Below are positions 1-12,700 of a DNA stretch of 64,000 nucleotides, piece after piece (position 1 is the stretch's first letter; the number at the start of each line of letters is the position of its first letter). The stretch lies in NCBI RefSeq assembly GCF_001684955.1, contig NZ_MAYF01000345.1:20898-84897 (forward strand), written 5' to 3'. The stretch is from Chryseobacterium contaminans. GTDB taxonomy: Bacteria > Bacteroidota > Bacteroidia > Flavobacteriales > Weeksellaceae. The position numbers were made by a program, and so were the translations under genes. Below the pieces are notes generated by a model. It was not told the DNA's origin. It searched no databases and saw only the letters and a program-made list of their open reading frames with translations.

Positions 1-414
1 TTAAAAGACCATTATCTTCATTTTAATATTTCTCATTCTAAAGAGCTTGTGGCGTGTGCTATTGCAGAATTTCCGATTGGAATTGATGTTGAATTTATAG
101 ATCATAAAATCAATTATCTGGACTTTCAGTTTCAGATGACAGAACAGGAATTTGATAAAATTCATCACTCAGAGGATCAAATTGGGGAATTTTTCTTGTA
201 TTGGACTCAAAAAGAGTCGGTGATGAAAGCTCATGGGGGAGGAATGATGATTCCTCTGGATTCTTTTGAAATTGTAAATGATGAATGTAAAATTGAATGT
301 AAAAAATTCTTTACAAAGAAAATTTTTATTGATGAAAATTATCAGACTTGCATAGCTTCTGACAATGAGAATATTAAAAATGTGATACCTTTTTTAATGC
401 GTCTGAAAATTTGA
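1..414 (+). CDS. Sfp-type 4'-phosphopantetheinyl transferase, 5' end cut by window edge
   Basis: The open frame runs in from base 1, so 137 C-terminal codons are visible; the GTG at 49 is internal and not the start. Visible motifs, in order, are HFNISHS (near residue 8 of the visible part), GIDVE (the Mg-binding Asp and Glu of the family) and WTQKESVMKAHGGG, the WxxKEa-like helix that closes the active site. Family knowledge: these enzymes move the phosphopantetheine arm of CoA onto a conserved Ser of carrier proteins in the cytoplasm. Its place 3.2 kb upstream of a 12-carrier NRPS suggests it primes those T domains, but it could equally serve fatty-acid or aryl-polyene carriers. The two genes in between look unrelated, so co-transcription with the NRPS is not supported. 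The family call is firm; the partner is inferred. Confidence 0.9.
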   Translation, partial: LKDHYLHFNISHSKELVACAIAEFPIGIDVEFIDHKINYLDFQFQMTEQEFDKIHHSEDQIGEFFLYWTQKESVMKAHGGGMMIPLDSFEIVNDECKIECKKFFTKKIFIDENYQTCIASDNENIKNVIPFLMRLKI

Positions 415-529
415 GTTAATTGTTTTTTATATCTCTTAAATCCTTTTATTTGTGTGGTTTTCAGTTGTTTAAATTCAACTATAAAATCATTGTTTGGTGA
501 TAAAATTTACACATTTTAGTGTTTTTTTT

Positions 530-559
530 TTGAAAATTCATTTTTAACATATATCTTTA
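530..559 (+). promoter_or_regulatory. Candidate Bacteroidota promoter for the 601 gene
   Basis: TTG at 530-532 is followed after 19 nt by TATCTTTA at 552-559, one base off the TAnnTTTG consensus for the -7 box of this phylum. This leaves a leader of about 35 nt before the ATG at 601. It is a pattern match only. Confidence 0.45.
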
Positions 560-600
560 CTCGGAGAAAAAAATTATTTAAACACTAAGATTTAATACAA

Positions 601-1167
601 ATGAAGAAAAAAATATTACTGATGATTACCTTCAGTTTTAGCGTGCTTTCCTTTGCGCAGGTAGGAATCAAAACAGACAATCCCAATCTCAGTTCAGACC
701 TTGAATTGGGTTCTAATAACAAAACATTACTTTTAAACAGAGTTCCCACTACCGCTTCTGTTGCTAATCCGGTTAACGGGATGATGATTTATGATCAATC
801 TGAAGAATGTGTAAAAGCATATCAGAATGGTAAATGGTCTAAATGCCTGGGGAAAGGGCTCAGCGGAAAGAAGACATTAATGAGTTCAGTTTCGTTATTA
901 TGCAACTCTGCTACTATCTCTCCCAATCCGGTTGCCGGCCAGCCGTTTAAAGGGACTTTAACAATCCCTTATACAGGTGGGAATGGAGGAAGTTATGGAG
1001 CACAATCTATTCAGGCCAATGGATTAACTGCTATTTTGCCTGTAGGAAACTTTGCTTTAGGAAACGGAACTTTGCAGTATTCTGTTACAGGAACTCCAGA
1101 CAGAACCGGAAATATTACATTTAACACAAATATTGCAGGAAATACCTGCTCTGTTGCTTCTAAATAA
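601..1167 (+). CDS. Secreted protein of unknown function, short paralog of the next gene
   Basis: 188 aa. Residues 1-20 form a clear signal peptide (Lys-rich start, hydrophobic core, cleavage after SFAQ). The mature N-terminus (VGIKTDNPNLSSDLELGS, then LLLNRVP and NPVNGMMIYD) is closely repeated in the next gene. Residues about 100-188 form an Ig-like or beta-sandwich unit with TLTIPYTGGNGGSYG and ANGLTA, also found once in the neighbour. Four Cys lie in the mature part. The neighbour carries an extra C-terminal FISUMP domain that this protein lacks, so this is either a short family member or a truncated derivative. It is probably exported to the periplasm or surface. No enzymatic motif is visible and no function is assigned. 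Confidence 0.75.
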   Translation: MKKKILLMITFSFSVLSFAQVGIKTDNPNLSSDLELGSNNKTLLLNRVPTTASVANPVNGMMIYDQSEECVKAYQNGKWSKCLGKGLSGKKTLMSSVSLLCNSATISPNPVAGQPFKGTLTIPYTGGNGGSYGAQSIQANGLTAILPVGNFALGNGTLQYSVTGTPDRTGNITFNTNIAGNTCSVASK

Positions 1168-1392
1168 TGTAATAGATATTTTCCGGTGACCAGCTTCAAA
1201 TCCTTGTGATATCTTTAAAGACTTCAATATGCATCTGTCAATACCCTAAGTATTATGCAGAATGCTTCTATTGCCTCTATACAGATATTTCAGAATCTGT
1301 TTACTGGAATTTGCTATTCCTTATTTTCATTGCACTTTCAATGCAAGATATTTATATAGACAAATTTTATTAAACCACAACAAAAATTCAAC

Positions 1393-3162
1393 ATGAAAAA
1401 AAAGTTATTCTTACCTATTTACATAAGTATTAGCTCTTTTTCACTTGCTCAGGTTGGGATTAATCAGCCCAATCCTAATCTAAGTGCAGATCTTGAACTG
1501 GGATCTACCAATAAGAGTTTATTACTGAACAGAATTCCAAATACAGGAGTGATTAATAATCCGGTAAACGGAATGTTGATCTACGATGTGTCAGAGCAAT
1601 GTGTAAAGGCTTTTCAGGCAGGAGCTTGGTCACAGTGTTTTTGGAAAGATAATCCCGCCTTTGCTTTAAATTGTGGCGCCGCTACGTTTGCTCCTAGCCC
1701 GGCAACACAAGGCTTAGCATATACAGGAACTTTGACTATTCCTTATACTAATGGGGACGGAAGTGCTTACACAGGACAAACTTTTCAGGCCAATGGACTG
1801 ACTGCTACACTAACTCCTGGTACTTTTGCTGTTGGAAATGGAACTTTGCAATTAGCAGTAAACGGGTTTCCTATAAGTTCAGGAAGTGCAACATTTAATG
1901 TCACTATAAATGGTAGCACCTGTTCTAATCTCACTCTTGCAGTAAATCCAGGAACACCAATAATCCCATCCAACATAACATTAGAAGGAAGGTATTTTAT
2001 AGCATCTATTTATGATCAGGATTATTCTCCATTTACAGCTCCTACTGGCCCTGCTACTACAGCAAGACCTGTTGCTGCTGATGGAACTCCTGACACACTG
2101 GTCGATCTTCAGGGAGTAATTCCTACCTCAGGTCTTACTGTTTATATTCCTGCAACCGCTACCGGAAACGGAACTGTGGGTGCATATAGTCAAACCATTA
2201 ATGTTCCTGCCAACCTTACAGAAGATGGAATTTCAAGAAACATTACTCTTTCATGGAACTCTCAATCATATAATGCTACAACTAAATCAATTACAGCAAC
2301 ACTTAAAGCTGAAGGTGGTACATTGAACGCTCGTAAATTGGATGTGAATGCCGGAATCGGAAATGATTATCTTGGAGTATTGCTAGGAAGATTCCTTATG
2401 CCTAATCAAGGAGCGCAAAAAGGATATGAAGTTCGTATCATCGCTGCTATTCCGGATAGAATGTTTAATGAACCTGATGCTCAGGGAAGCTTCACTCATA
2501 ACTTCCTTTACCTCCCAATTCAAGCGGAGGATAATAATGTATGGCTGAATCATAATCTAGGGGCAGATTATACTAACGTGAATGATCCTAATTTTAATTT
2601 AGGAACAAGACCAACATCAGCAACTGATTTCCATGCTTATGGCTCATTGTTCCAATGGGGAAGAAGACCAGATGGTCACGATCTGATCAAATGGACAGCA
2701 TCTAATGCAGGGGCAGGAGTGTATGGTACAACTAATGTTAGAACAGATATTCCTTCCAATCCATTATTTATTACAGCTGGTGGAGACTGGAGAACAGATG
2801 CGGGTACAAGTACAACGCTATGGCAAAATAGTACATCAACCAATAACCCTTGTCCTATTGGATTTAAAGTTCCATCACAATCTCAAATTCAATCTTATTT
2901 AAGTTCAGCTGGTATCAGCAATGGAATTACTGGTGCTGCTGCAAGTAAATTAGGATTGACAGCAGCAGGAACACGAGTTTCTACATCAGGAGATATATCA
3001 CCTGTTACAACCGGAACTTCCGGACTTTATTGGAGCAGTACAGCAGGATCACTATCCAGCCCATCAGCATTTGCATTGCAAATTGGACAATTTGGCTCTC
3101 CTTCAGCAACATTTGGAGCGAGCAAAGCACAAGGTATATCTGTACGTTGTATAAAAGAGTAA
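1393..3162 (+). CDS. Secreted FISUMP-domain surface protein
   Basis: 589 aa. The signal peptide covers residues 1-19 (cleavage after SLAQ). The mature N-terminus and the first beta-sandwich unit (to about residue 185) are paralogous to the preceding 188-aa protein. A Ser/Thr/Gly/Ala-rich middle region follows. The C-terminal part from about residue 385 resembles the Fibrobacter succinogenes major paralogous domain: WLNHNLGADY, WGRRPDGHD, NPCPIGFKVPSQSQ, GLYWSST and a final SVRCIKE. Such domains occur in many flavobacterial cell-surface proteins, and their role is not established. A long hairpin follows the stop, so the gene probably ends its own transcript before the NRPS. Confidence 0.8.
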   Translation: MKKKLFLPIYISISSFSLAQVGINQPNPNLSADLELGSTNKSLLLNRIPNTGVINNPVNGMLIYDVSEQCVKAFQAGAWSQCFWKDNPAFALNCGAATFAPSPATQGLAYTGTLTIPYTNGDGSAYTGQTFQANGLTATLTPGTFAVGNGTLQLAVNGFPISSGSATFNVTINGSTCSNLTLAVNPGTPIIPSNITLEGRYFIASIYDQDYSPFTAPTGPATTARPVAADGTPDTLVDLQGVIPTSGLTVYIPATATGNGTVGAYSQTINVPANLTEDGISRNITLSWNSQSYNATTKSITATLKAEGGTLNARKLDVNAGIGNDYLGVLLGRFLMPNQGAQKGYEVRIIAAIPDRMFNEPDAQGSFTHNFLYLPIQAEDNNVWLNHNLGADYTNVNDPNFNLGTRPTSATDFHAYGSLFQWGRRPDGHDLIKWTASNAGAGVYGTTNVRTDIPSNPLFITAGGDWRTDAGTSTTLWQNSTSTNNPCPIGFKVPSQSQIQSYLSSAGISNGITGAAASKLGLTAAGTRVSTSGDISPVTTGTSGLYWSSTAGSLSSPSAFALQIGQFGSPSATFGASKAQGISVRCIKE

Positions 3163-3180
3163 AAAATCATTGAAATACCA

Positions 3181-3223
3181 TTATTTAATAGCGACCAGCA
3201 TTCTGTTGGTTGCTATTAAATAA
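3181..3223 (+). terminator. Strong hairpin after the FISUMP gene
   Basis: A 17-bp stem (3181-3197 with 3207-3223, one G-T pair) and a 9-nt loop sit 19 nt after the stop codon. The flanks are A/T-rich and both arms start or end with ATTTAATA/TATTAAAT, so it could act in either direction. The rest of 3224-3627 is AT-rich leader to the NRPS. It has a TATTTTTG box at 3269-3276 without a clear -33 TTG, and a CCTAA-type short tandem run at about 3591-3606. I see no gene in it. Confidence 0.7.
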
Positions 3224-3627
3224 TTATTAAATAACCATTTACAGTAAAAAAACATCTTCTTAAAATATTATTTTTGAATAAAAAAGCGCACTTAATAGAT
3301 AAAAACATCTCATTCTTAATGAGTTTAGATACTGTTAAAAATAATATTGATTTAAAACATTGATCTGATCGGCTAAATATCATCAGTTTCTTTTTTTTGA
3401 CTCAATCATGCTGTTGGAAAAACAGTCTATACTCACTTAATCCTAAATATTCACTCTTATATGCAAAGCTTGTTATAAAACAGGCTCCGGTTATTCTCTT
3501 TTGTAAAATCTAAAGGGTGGCTGTTGCTTTGTGATATCCTAAAACATGTATTCAGAAAAATTCTAAGGCATGGAGTGAATAGAAAATGTACCTAAACCTA
3601 ACCTAACGTCCTTCGGGATATATTGCT

Positions 3628-6600
3628 ATGAAGCTAACACCTTATCAATCTACCTTTTATAATGAATGGATACTGAATCCATCCAGAAGTGACTATAATA
3701 TAATCTTTGACCAGTCTATGTCCGGATATGTTGATATCCAGCGGCTGAATTCAAGTTTAGTCAGATTTGTTAACAATAATTTACTGTTGAACAGTAATGT
3801 TGTAAGTGTGTCAGAAAATTTAGTTTGGAAGCGCAGGCCTTTGCTTCCTGAAAGTACGCAAATACTAACCTTTATTGCACAGGAGCCTAGCCCTGATGAA
3901 GTTTTACAGCTTGCTTTACAGCCTTTTGATCTTGAAAAAGAGCAGCTTGCAAGATTTTATGCTATTAAACTAGATAATGGAGGCTATAGAATTATCCATA
4001 TATTTTCCCATATTCTTGTTGATGGATTGAGTGCAAACAGTATTTATGCTGAACTCAGTACGTTTTACAATGATCTTAGCTATGAAAATCCTATTAGTCT
4101 TACAGAGCAGGAAATACGATACGAAAAACTGAGAAATCACCTTGAAGATATATTAGCCAAAGGAAAAACAGAAATGTCAGATTTTTGGAAATCCGGGTTG
4201 CAGGAAGTTGAAAATATTGGGTTTAAATTTTTACAAACCACAGATTCACCTCTGCCGGTTTCTCAAGAAAAAAGACATATTCCGGTTAATCCGGTAAGTG
4301 AACAGCGTTTTCATTTTCCTGAATCTGTATCTCTAAAAGTAAGACAGCTGATCTCAAAATATAAACTGACACCCTATACTTACGGACAGTTGGTTTTTGC
4401 CATCTTACTTCATAGGATTTCTGGGGTTAATAACTTGGTAATCAATTACCCTGTTGGGATTACAGAGGGGCAGGATTTTATTTTTGGGGCACACATTAAT
4501 ACGATTTTAAAAGGATACAGATTCGAGTCGGGATCTTCTCTGCAGGATCTTCTCCATCAAAATATAGAATATACCAATCAATTAAAGACAAGCAAGGCAA
4601 GATATCTGCCTATTGAAGAACTTATCAGCTATGCACCAACCTCCAATATATTAGAGTTCGGGTTTGTTCAAACCAGTCTTAAAGATGTGGTTATTCATTA
4701 TGAAGGAGCCAGTAATGTGATCATTAACAGTGACTTGAATGTTGATTTGGTTGGAAAATTATCATTTGAACAGGAAGTAAAAGATGGTCAGATTAATTAT
4801 AAGGTTCGTTATGCCAATCAAAAGCTTGATGCTGAACTAGTTGCTGGTTTTGTAGACATTTATCAAAGGCTGTTTATTGAAATACTGGACGATTTATTAG
4901 AAGGAAATTCAGAAAAGCTAATCTCCCAATATGAGCTGTTAAATGAAGATTCTTATCAGGAAGTAATAAATAGCTGGGATACGATTGATTTTGATCCTCA
5001 AACTGTTACAACAATTCATCAGGCATTTGAAGATCAGGTTTTAAAAACTCCTGAAGATACTGCATTAGTCTATCAGGATGTAAAACTCACTTATAAGGAG
5101 CTTAATGAGCGCTCAAACCAATTAGCACATTATTTAATCAACACATTGGGTCTTAAACCAGATGAATTGGTTCCATTATGCATGGAAAGGTCAGAAAATA
5201 TGTTGATTGCAATTTTAGCGGTACTGAAATCCGGAGCGGCCTATGTTCCAATGGATCCTTCATATCCTGCGGACAGAATTGAGCATATTCTCAAAGATAC
5301 AGGAGCAAGAGTAATTCTTGCAGAAGAGAGCGCTGTAGAGAAGGTTAATCATCTTTCTATTCAATATTTATCTTTAAATGATCCTAATTTCAGAATTCTG
5401 ATGGCTGCACAGAGTCCATTAAATCCTGTAACAGATGTTTCTGCAGATCATTTGGCTTATGTGATTTATACCAGTGGAACTACAGGACTTCCAAAAGGGG
5501 TAATGGTAGAACATCAAAGTGTTATTAATGTTGTAGATAAAGTAAGAGAAGCCTATGGCTTTGCAGAAGGAGAAAAAATAACGGCCTATACTTCTTATGT
5601 TTTTGATGTTTCCGTATCCGAATTTTTCAATGCTTTGCTATACGGAAATGAACTTCATTTATTGGATGAAACTACTAAAAAAGATGCAGATCTTATCAGT
5701 AAGTATTTGTTGGAAAATGAGATTGCATATACGTATTTACCGCCGGTAATGCTTTCTGTTTTGCCACGAGTAGATTATCCTTCACTGAAAAACATTCTTT
5801 ATGCAGGAGAACCATGCGATTATGAAACAGGAAAATACTGGTCGGAAAAAAAGATGCTTTATAACCTGTATGGTCCTACGGAAGCAACTATTTATGTAAT
5901 TTATAAACAGATAAAACATGGAGATGTTCATGTTATCGGTAAGCCTGTAGGAAATGGTTCTGCCTACATTATGGATGCATACCATCAATTGTTACCGGTA
6001 GGAGCCGTTGGAGAATTATATCTGGGTGGAACAGGAATCGCAAGGGGCTATCTGAACCGTCCTGACCTTACTGAAGAACGTTTTATCAATAATCCTTTTC
6101 AAACGGAAGTCCAAAAACAAAAAAGAGTAAACGGAAGATTATATAAAACAGGAGATTTAGCCAGATGGCTTCCTGATGGAAATATAGAATACATTGGCCG
6201 AAACGATTTTCAGGTAAAAATCCGAGGGTACAGAATAGAATTGGGAGAGATTGAAGAAAGATTATCCCAGCATCCAGAAATCAAACAATCAGTAGTGCTT
6301 GCGAAAGAAAATACTGCAGGAATGAAATACCTGGCGGGTTATTATGTATCTGAAGAAGTGCTGGACGCTGAAAAGCTAACAGAATATTTGTCAGAAACAT
6401 TACCAGAATACATGGTTCCAGGTGTTTTTGTTCAGTTAGCAACCCTGCCTTTAACGATCAATGGAAAACTGGATAGAAAACAGCTGCCTGAACCTGAATT
6501 CAGTGGCGAAAGAGAATACACAGGCCCTGAAAATGAGCTGCAAGAGAAATTATGTAATATCTATGGGCAAATTTTAGGATTGCTCCCTAAATCTATTGGT

Positions 6601-6798
6601 ATTCACGATGATTTCTTCCGTCTTGGAGGAAACAGTATTATGGCTATTAAGCTCATTAGTAAGATCAGGCAGGAGCTGGAACTTCCGGTAAATGTATCCA
6701 TGGTATTTGGGCATAAAACAGTAGCCTCATTATCTCATGCACTTGACAAAATCAACGACGTTTCTGAATCGATAATCATCAACCCGGAATCTATTTCT
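3628..6798 (+). other. NRPS module 1: starter-like C, A, T
   Basis: The C domain (residues about 1-445) lacks the RLSFAQERLWF entry motif of the others and starts LTPYQSTFYNEW. Its active site is SHILVDG (127-133): the first His of HHxxxDG is Ser, the catalytic second His (128) is kept. A domain 462-960, YTSGTTG at 614; my reading of the ten specificity positions is DVSYLALIYK, which I cannot assign. T domain Ser 1003. A first-module C domain suggests N-acylation of residue 1. Confidence 0.85.
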
Positions 6799-9700
6799 CA
6801 ACCAGAAGAACAGCGCTTATCTTTTGCTCAGGAAAGGCTTTGGTTCATAGAGTCTTACGAAGGAAGCAGCAGTGTTTATAATGTTCCAATGGTGTTTAAA
6901 TTAAGGAAAAATACTTCCCGGAAACTTCTTCAGAAGGTTTTCGATATGCTGATGCAGCGTCATGAAGTATTGAGAAGTATCATCCTTACTACAGAAGATG
7001 GAGTAGGATATCAGAAGATAACCGATCAAAAGCTCGAAATTCATTTCGATAAGGTTGAAACCAGAGCAGTACTTGATCAGGCTATAGATTCCGTGGCGAA
7101 TAAAGTCTTCCATTTAGATCAGGAACTTCCGATAATTGCTTCTGTTTTCAGCTTGAACGATGATGATTATTTATCTGTTGTCATTCATCACATTGCTTTT
7201 GACGGATGGTCTACAGAAGTTTTTATCAATGAATTTAATGCCATTTACGAGGCCCTTATTGAAGGAAGAGATCCTGAACTTCCGGTATTACCTATTCAAT
7301 ATAAAGACTTTGCGCTATGGCAGAGAAATTATCTTTCCGGCGAAATACTTAACGAGCAGATTTCTTATTGGAAAACTAAATTGGAGGGGTTCCAGACTCT
7401 TGATCTTCCTCTGGACTTTAAGAGACCAGCCCATGTCTCGTATACAGGAGCCACCACCTATTTTGATGTTCCGGAACAGCTCGCTTCTTCCTTACAACAG
7501 GTTTCAAAAGATCTGGGAGTAAGTTTATACAGCGTGATGCTGAGTGGATATTATCTGATGTTATCTGCTTATTCAGGACAGGACGACATTATTGTAGGAA
7601 GCCCCGTTGCCAACCGTCACCATGCTGGCCTTGAAAATATCATAGGATTCTTTGTCAATACCTTTGCTTTAAGAGAAACAATAGATCCTGATCAGCAGAT
7701 AAAAGATTTTATTGTACAGGTTTCAGAATCTATCACCAATGCTCAGTCTCATCAGGATCTTCCTTTTGAAAAACTGGTAGAGGAGATGGAAGTAGAGCAG
7801 GATAATTCAAGAAACCCGATTTTCCAGGTGATGTTTGGGATTCAAAGCTTTGAAGAAAAAGTTTCCCATAACAATACTAATGCTGTCCTTCTTCCTTTTG
7901 ATGGAGATTTGGATTATAAATCTGCCAAATTTGATTTAACGATGATGATTGATGTTCACGGAGACAGTATCCGGGGAATCTTCAATTATGCAGTAGCTCT
8001 TTTTAAAAACGAGACGATCATCCGAATGAAAGAGACCTATATGCTAATCCTGAAACAATTGGCTGAAATAGGAAATGTAGCTTCAAAAAATAATACAATT
8101 AAGAACCTTCAGCTTCTGAATGAAGAAAACTACCAGAAGATTACAAAGGATTGGAATACTGTTGAATACGATTATCCTGAAGGATATACCATCCACAAAT
8201 TATTCGAAGCTCAGACAGAAAAAACTCCTGATGCAACAGCATTAGTGTATCAGAATGTCAGACTATCTTATCAGGAGCTTAATGAAAGAGCCAATCGCTT
8301 GGCTAACCATCTTATTGAAGCATATGATGTACAGCTTGATGATCTGATTCCTATATGTTTAGAACGTTCAGAAAATATGCTTGTAGCCATTTTGGGTGTT
8401 TTAAAAGCTGGTGCTGCTTATGTGCCGATGGATCCTCAATATCCCGCAGACAGAATTCAGCATATTCTTCAGGATACCCAAGCAAAAGTAGTTCTTACAG
8501 AAGATGCTTCGAAAGATAAAATAGAAGCAGAGAACATATCCATTATATCCTTAAATGATCTTGTATTTAAAGCAATTCTGGAAACAGCATCTTCTGGTAA
8601 CCCTGTTACAAAAGTCACTCCGGAGCATCTTTCATATGTAATTTATACCAGCGGAACTACTGGAATGCCTAAAGGTGTAATGATTGAGCATCAGAATGTA
8701 GTTAATGTAGTTTCACAGATCAGAGATGCTTATGGTTTCAGTGAAGGAAAAAAAATAACCGCTTATACTTCTTATGTTTTTGATGTATCCGTATCCGAAT
8801 TTTTTAATGCCCTGTTATATGGAAATGAGCTGCATCTTCTTGGTGAAACTCTTAAAAAAGACGCAGAATCCATAAGCCAATACCTTTTAGATAATGATAT
8901 TGCTTATGCTTACCTGCCACCTGTGATGCTTTCCGTATTACCAAAAATAGAATATCCTTCTCTGAAAGGAATGCTATATGCAGGAGAACCTTGTGATTAT
9001 GAAACCGGGAAATACTGGTCAGAATATACCAGTTTATACAACCTTTACGGACCAACGGAAGCAACCATTTATGCAACTTACAAACAGGTTGAGCATGGAG
9101 ATGTACATCTTATTGGGCAAGCTGTTGGTAATACTTCTGCCTATGTATTGGATGCCTATTATCGTCCCGTTCCTATAGGAGCTATTGGAGAACTTTATCT
9201 TGGCGGAAACGGAATTGCAAGAGGATATCTGAACAGACCGGACCTTACTTCCGAACGTTTCATTACAAATCCTTTCCAAACTCCGCTACAAAAAATAAGA
9301 GGGAAAAACGGGAAAATGTACAAAACAGGAGACCTGGTACGTCTTCACGCAGATGGAAATATTGAATATATAGGCAGAAACGACTTCCAGGTAAAAATCC
9401 GTGGATACAGAATAGAATTAGGTGAAATTGAAAGTAGATTGCAGCAATATTCTGGTATAAAGCAGGCGGTGGTTCTAGCCAAGGAAAATAAAGCAGGAAT
9501 GAAGTTTCTGGTCGGATATTATGTATCTGATGAAGCCGTAGTCGAGGATAAACTTGCAGCATTTTTATCAGAAACATTGCCGGAATATATGATTCCTGCT
9601 GCTTATGTACAGCTTGATGCCCTTCCTTTAACAATTAACGGAAAATTAGACAGAAGAGCTCTACCGGAGCCAGAGCTTACCGGGATCAAACAATATACAG

Positions 9701-12700
9701 CTCCACAAACAGAGCTTCAGGAAAAACTTTGCCGTATTTATGGAGAAGTATTAGGGCTTGATGCTGAAGAGATCAGTATTCATGATGATTTCTTCCGTCT
9801 GGGAGGAAACAGTATCATGGCCATAAAGCTGATTAGTAAGATTAAAAATTATCTTGATCTGCGCATTCAGGTAACTGCTGTATTTCATCATAAAACAATT
9901 GCTTCTCTTGCCTCTTTTCTGGAAACCGAATTCCAGGAAGAAAATATACATATAGAACCTGTGAAGGTTTCCTCACCAGAGGACCAGCGTTTATCTTTTG
10001 CTCAGGAAAGATTGTGGTTTATTGAAGCGTATGAAGGGGGAAGCAGTGCCTATAATATTCCGATGGTACTCACTTTGAGTCCGGAGGTACAGTTAATAGA
10101 ACTTCAACAATCTCTGGAAACAGTTATTATGCGTCATGAAGTCCTGCGTTCTGTAATTAAAACAACAGAGGAAGGAATAGGATATCAGGTTGTTACGGAC
10201 TCTATTCCGGAATTTAAAAGAGTAAACGTAAATACCAGAGAAGAGTTGGAGACAGCTATTAATACTGTAGCCAATAAAATATTCCGTCTGGAAGAAGAAC
10301 TCCCTTTGGATATGACCCTGTTTAGGCTGAAAAACCAGTACTATTTATCACTGGTAGTTCATCATATTGCATTTGACGGATGGTCTGTAGATATTGTATT
10401 GGAAGAAATTCAGGCAGTATATGAAGCCTTACTTAATAAAACCCCTCATCAACTTCCTGAGCTTGCCGTTCAATATAAAGACTTTGCCCTTTGGCAGAGA
10501 AATTACCTGAAAGGAGCCGTTCTGGATAAGCAAATTAATTATTGGAAAGAAGTATTAAAAGACTTCGAGTCTCTTAATTTACCTCTTGATTTCAAGCGTC
10601 CGGCCCAAATTTCTTACGAAGGAGCTGCCATTTACTTTGACCTGTCTCCGGAGGTGTCCTCAGGATTGAGACTGATTTCCAAAGACCTTGGAGTAAGCTT
10701 ATATAGTGTGATGCTGGGCGGATACTATCTGCTGCTTTCTGCTTATTCCGGTCAGAAGGATATTATTGTGGGAAGTCCGATTTCCAACCGTCATCATGCA
10801 GGTCTTGAAGATATTGCCGGGTTCTTTGTCAATACTCTGGCACTGAGAGGAAATGTTAATGCCAATCAGGATTTTAAAAACTTTATTCTTCAGATTTCTC
10901 AATCTGTTGCAGAAGCACAATCTCATCAGGATCTTCCGTTTGAGAAGCTGGTTGAGGAACTGGGTGTAGAGCAGGATATGTCCCGTCATCCTGTATTCCA
11001 GGTGATGTTTGGGGTTCAAAGTTTTGGAAGGAAAACCGGAAAAGATGCTCTATTCTCTCTTTTTGAAGGGGAAATAGATTATCAGGCTGCGAAATTTGAC
11101 CTTACAACAATGATTGATGATGGAGAGGAAAAGATAAGAGGAATGTTCAATTATGCCGTTTCTCTTTTCAATAAAGATAGCATCCTGAAAATGAAGGATA
11201 CCTATGTTCTGCTTTTAGAGCAGATTGCAGGGATAGGTGCAGAAAATGCAGAGAATATTAAAATTAATGATTTCCAGCTCCTTAAAACGACAGATTATAA
11301 AACAGTAATAGAAGAGTGGAACAATACAGATTCCGAATATCCATCCGACAAAACCGTTCATCAGCTATTTGAAGGTCAGGTGGCAAAAACTCCGGACCAT
11401 ACAGCTTTGGTATATCAGGATGTTAAGCTTTCCTATAAAGAATTAAATGAAAAGTCAAACCAATTGGCTCATTATCTGATCGGGAAATATAATATTCAAC
11501 CGGACGAAATTATTCCATTATGTCTGGAGCGATCTGAAAATATGCTGATTGCTATTTTAGGCGTTCTGAAATCAGGAGGAGCCTATGTACCGCTTGATCC
11601 ATCATATCCTTCAGACAGGATCAGACATATTCTTGAAGATACTCAGGCCAGATTGGTGATAGGTCAGGAAAGTACAGTTGAGAAATTAAAAGATCAAAAT
11701 GCAGAACTTATTTCTCTGGATGAGGTTCAATGCAAAGCACAGCTGGAAATATCAGATCCCAATAATCCCGTTACCAAAACAACACCTGAAAACTTAGCGT
11801 ATGTAATTTATACCAGTGGAACAACAGGGCTTCCGAAAGGAGTAATGGTAGAGCATCGGGGAGTTTCAAACCTTGTGACTCAATTTGCAGAAGCCCTGGA
11901 GCTGAATACCCTGGGCTCTGTGATGAAAAGCTGTCTGTGGTATGCCAATTATGTATTTGATGCGCATGTTGCAGAACTTTTCCCTGTCATTACTCATGGT
12001 CATAGCATTTATCTGCTGGATAAAGAAAAACAGACTGATATTGCAGCATTACAGCACTATATTCGTAAAAATGATATCCGGATTGCAACCATTCCGCCTG
12101 TACTTCTTACCAAAGATTATATTTTGCCTTTAGAAAAACTTATAGTAGCAGGAGATGTTACCAATCCTCAGTTAATGGCTCTTTATCAATCAGAAGGAGT
12201 AGACATTATTAACGCTTACGGACCTACTGAGGGAACCGTATGTGCTACTCTCCATTATTACAAAGAAGACCATAATCCACTGAATATAGGTAGACCAATT
12301 GGGAATATGACTTCTTATGTTCTGGATGAAAACCTGCGTCCGGTTCCTGCTGGTGCAATTGGAGAATTGTATATCGGAGGAGCAGGTATTACCAGAGGAT
12401 ATCTGCATCGTCCGGAACTGACTGAAGAACGTTTCATCATCAACCCTTTCCAAAGCTTAGAAGAAAAATCTAATGGCTTAAACGGACGGTTGTATAAAAC
12501 CGGTGACCTGGTGCGCTGGCTGGCTGATGGAGAGCTGGAATATCTGGGGAGAAATGATTTCCAGGTAAAAATCCGTGGCTATAGAATTGAATTAGGTGAA
12601 ATTGAAAACACCTTAGTAGGTTACCCGGGAATTCGCCAGACAGCGGTTTTAGCTAAAGAAAATAAAGGTGGATTGAAGTATCTGGCTGGATATTATGTTT

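Noticed and set aside
3269..3276. TATTTTTG box as NRPS promoter
   Set aside because: It matches the -7 consensus but has no TTG at the right distance and lies about 350 nt from the start codon; not strong enough to list as a promoter.
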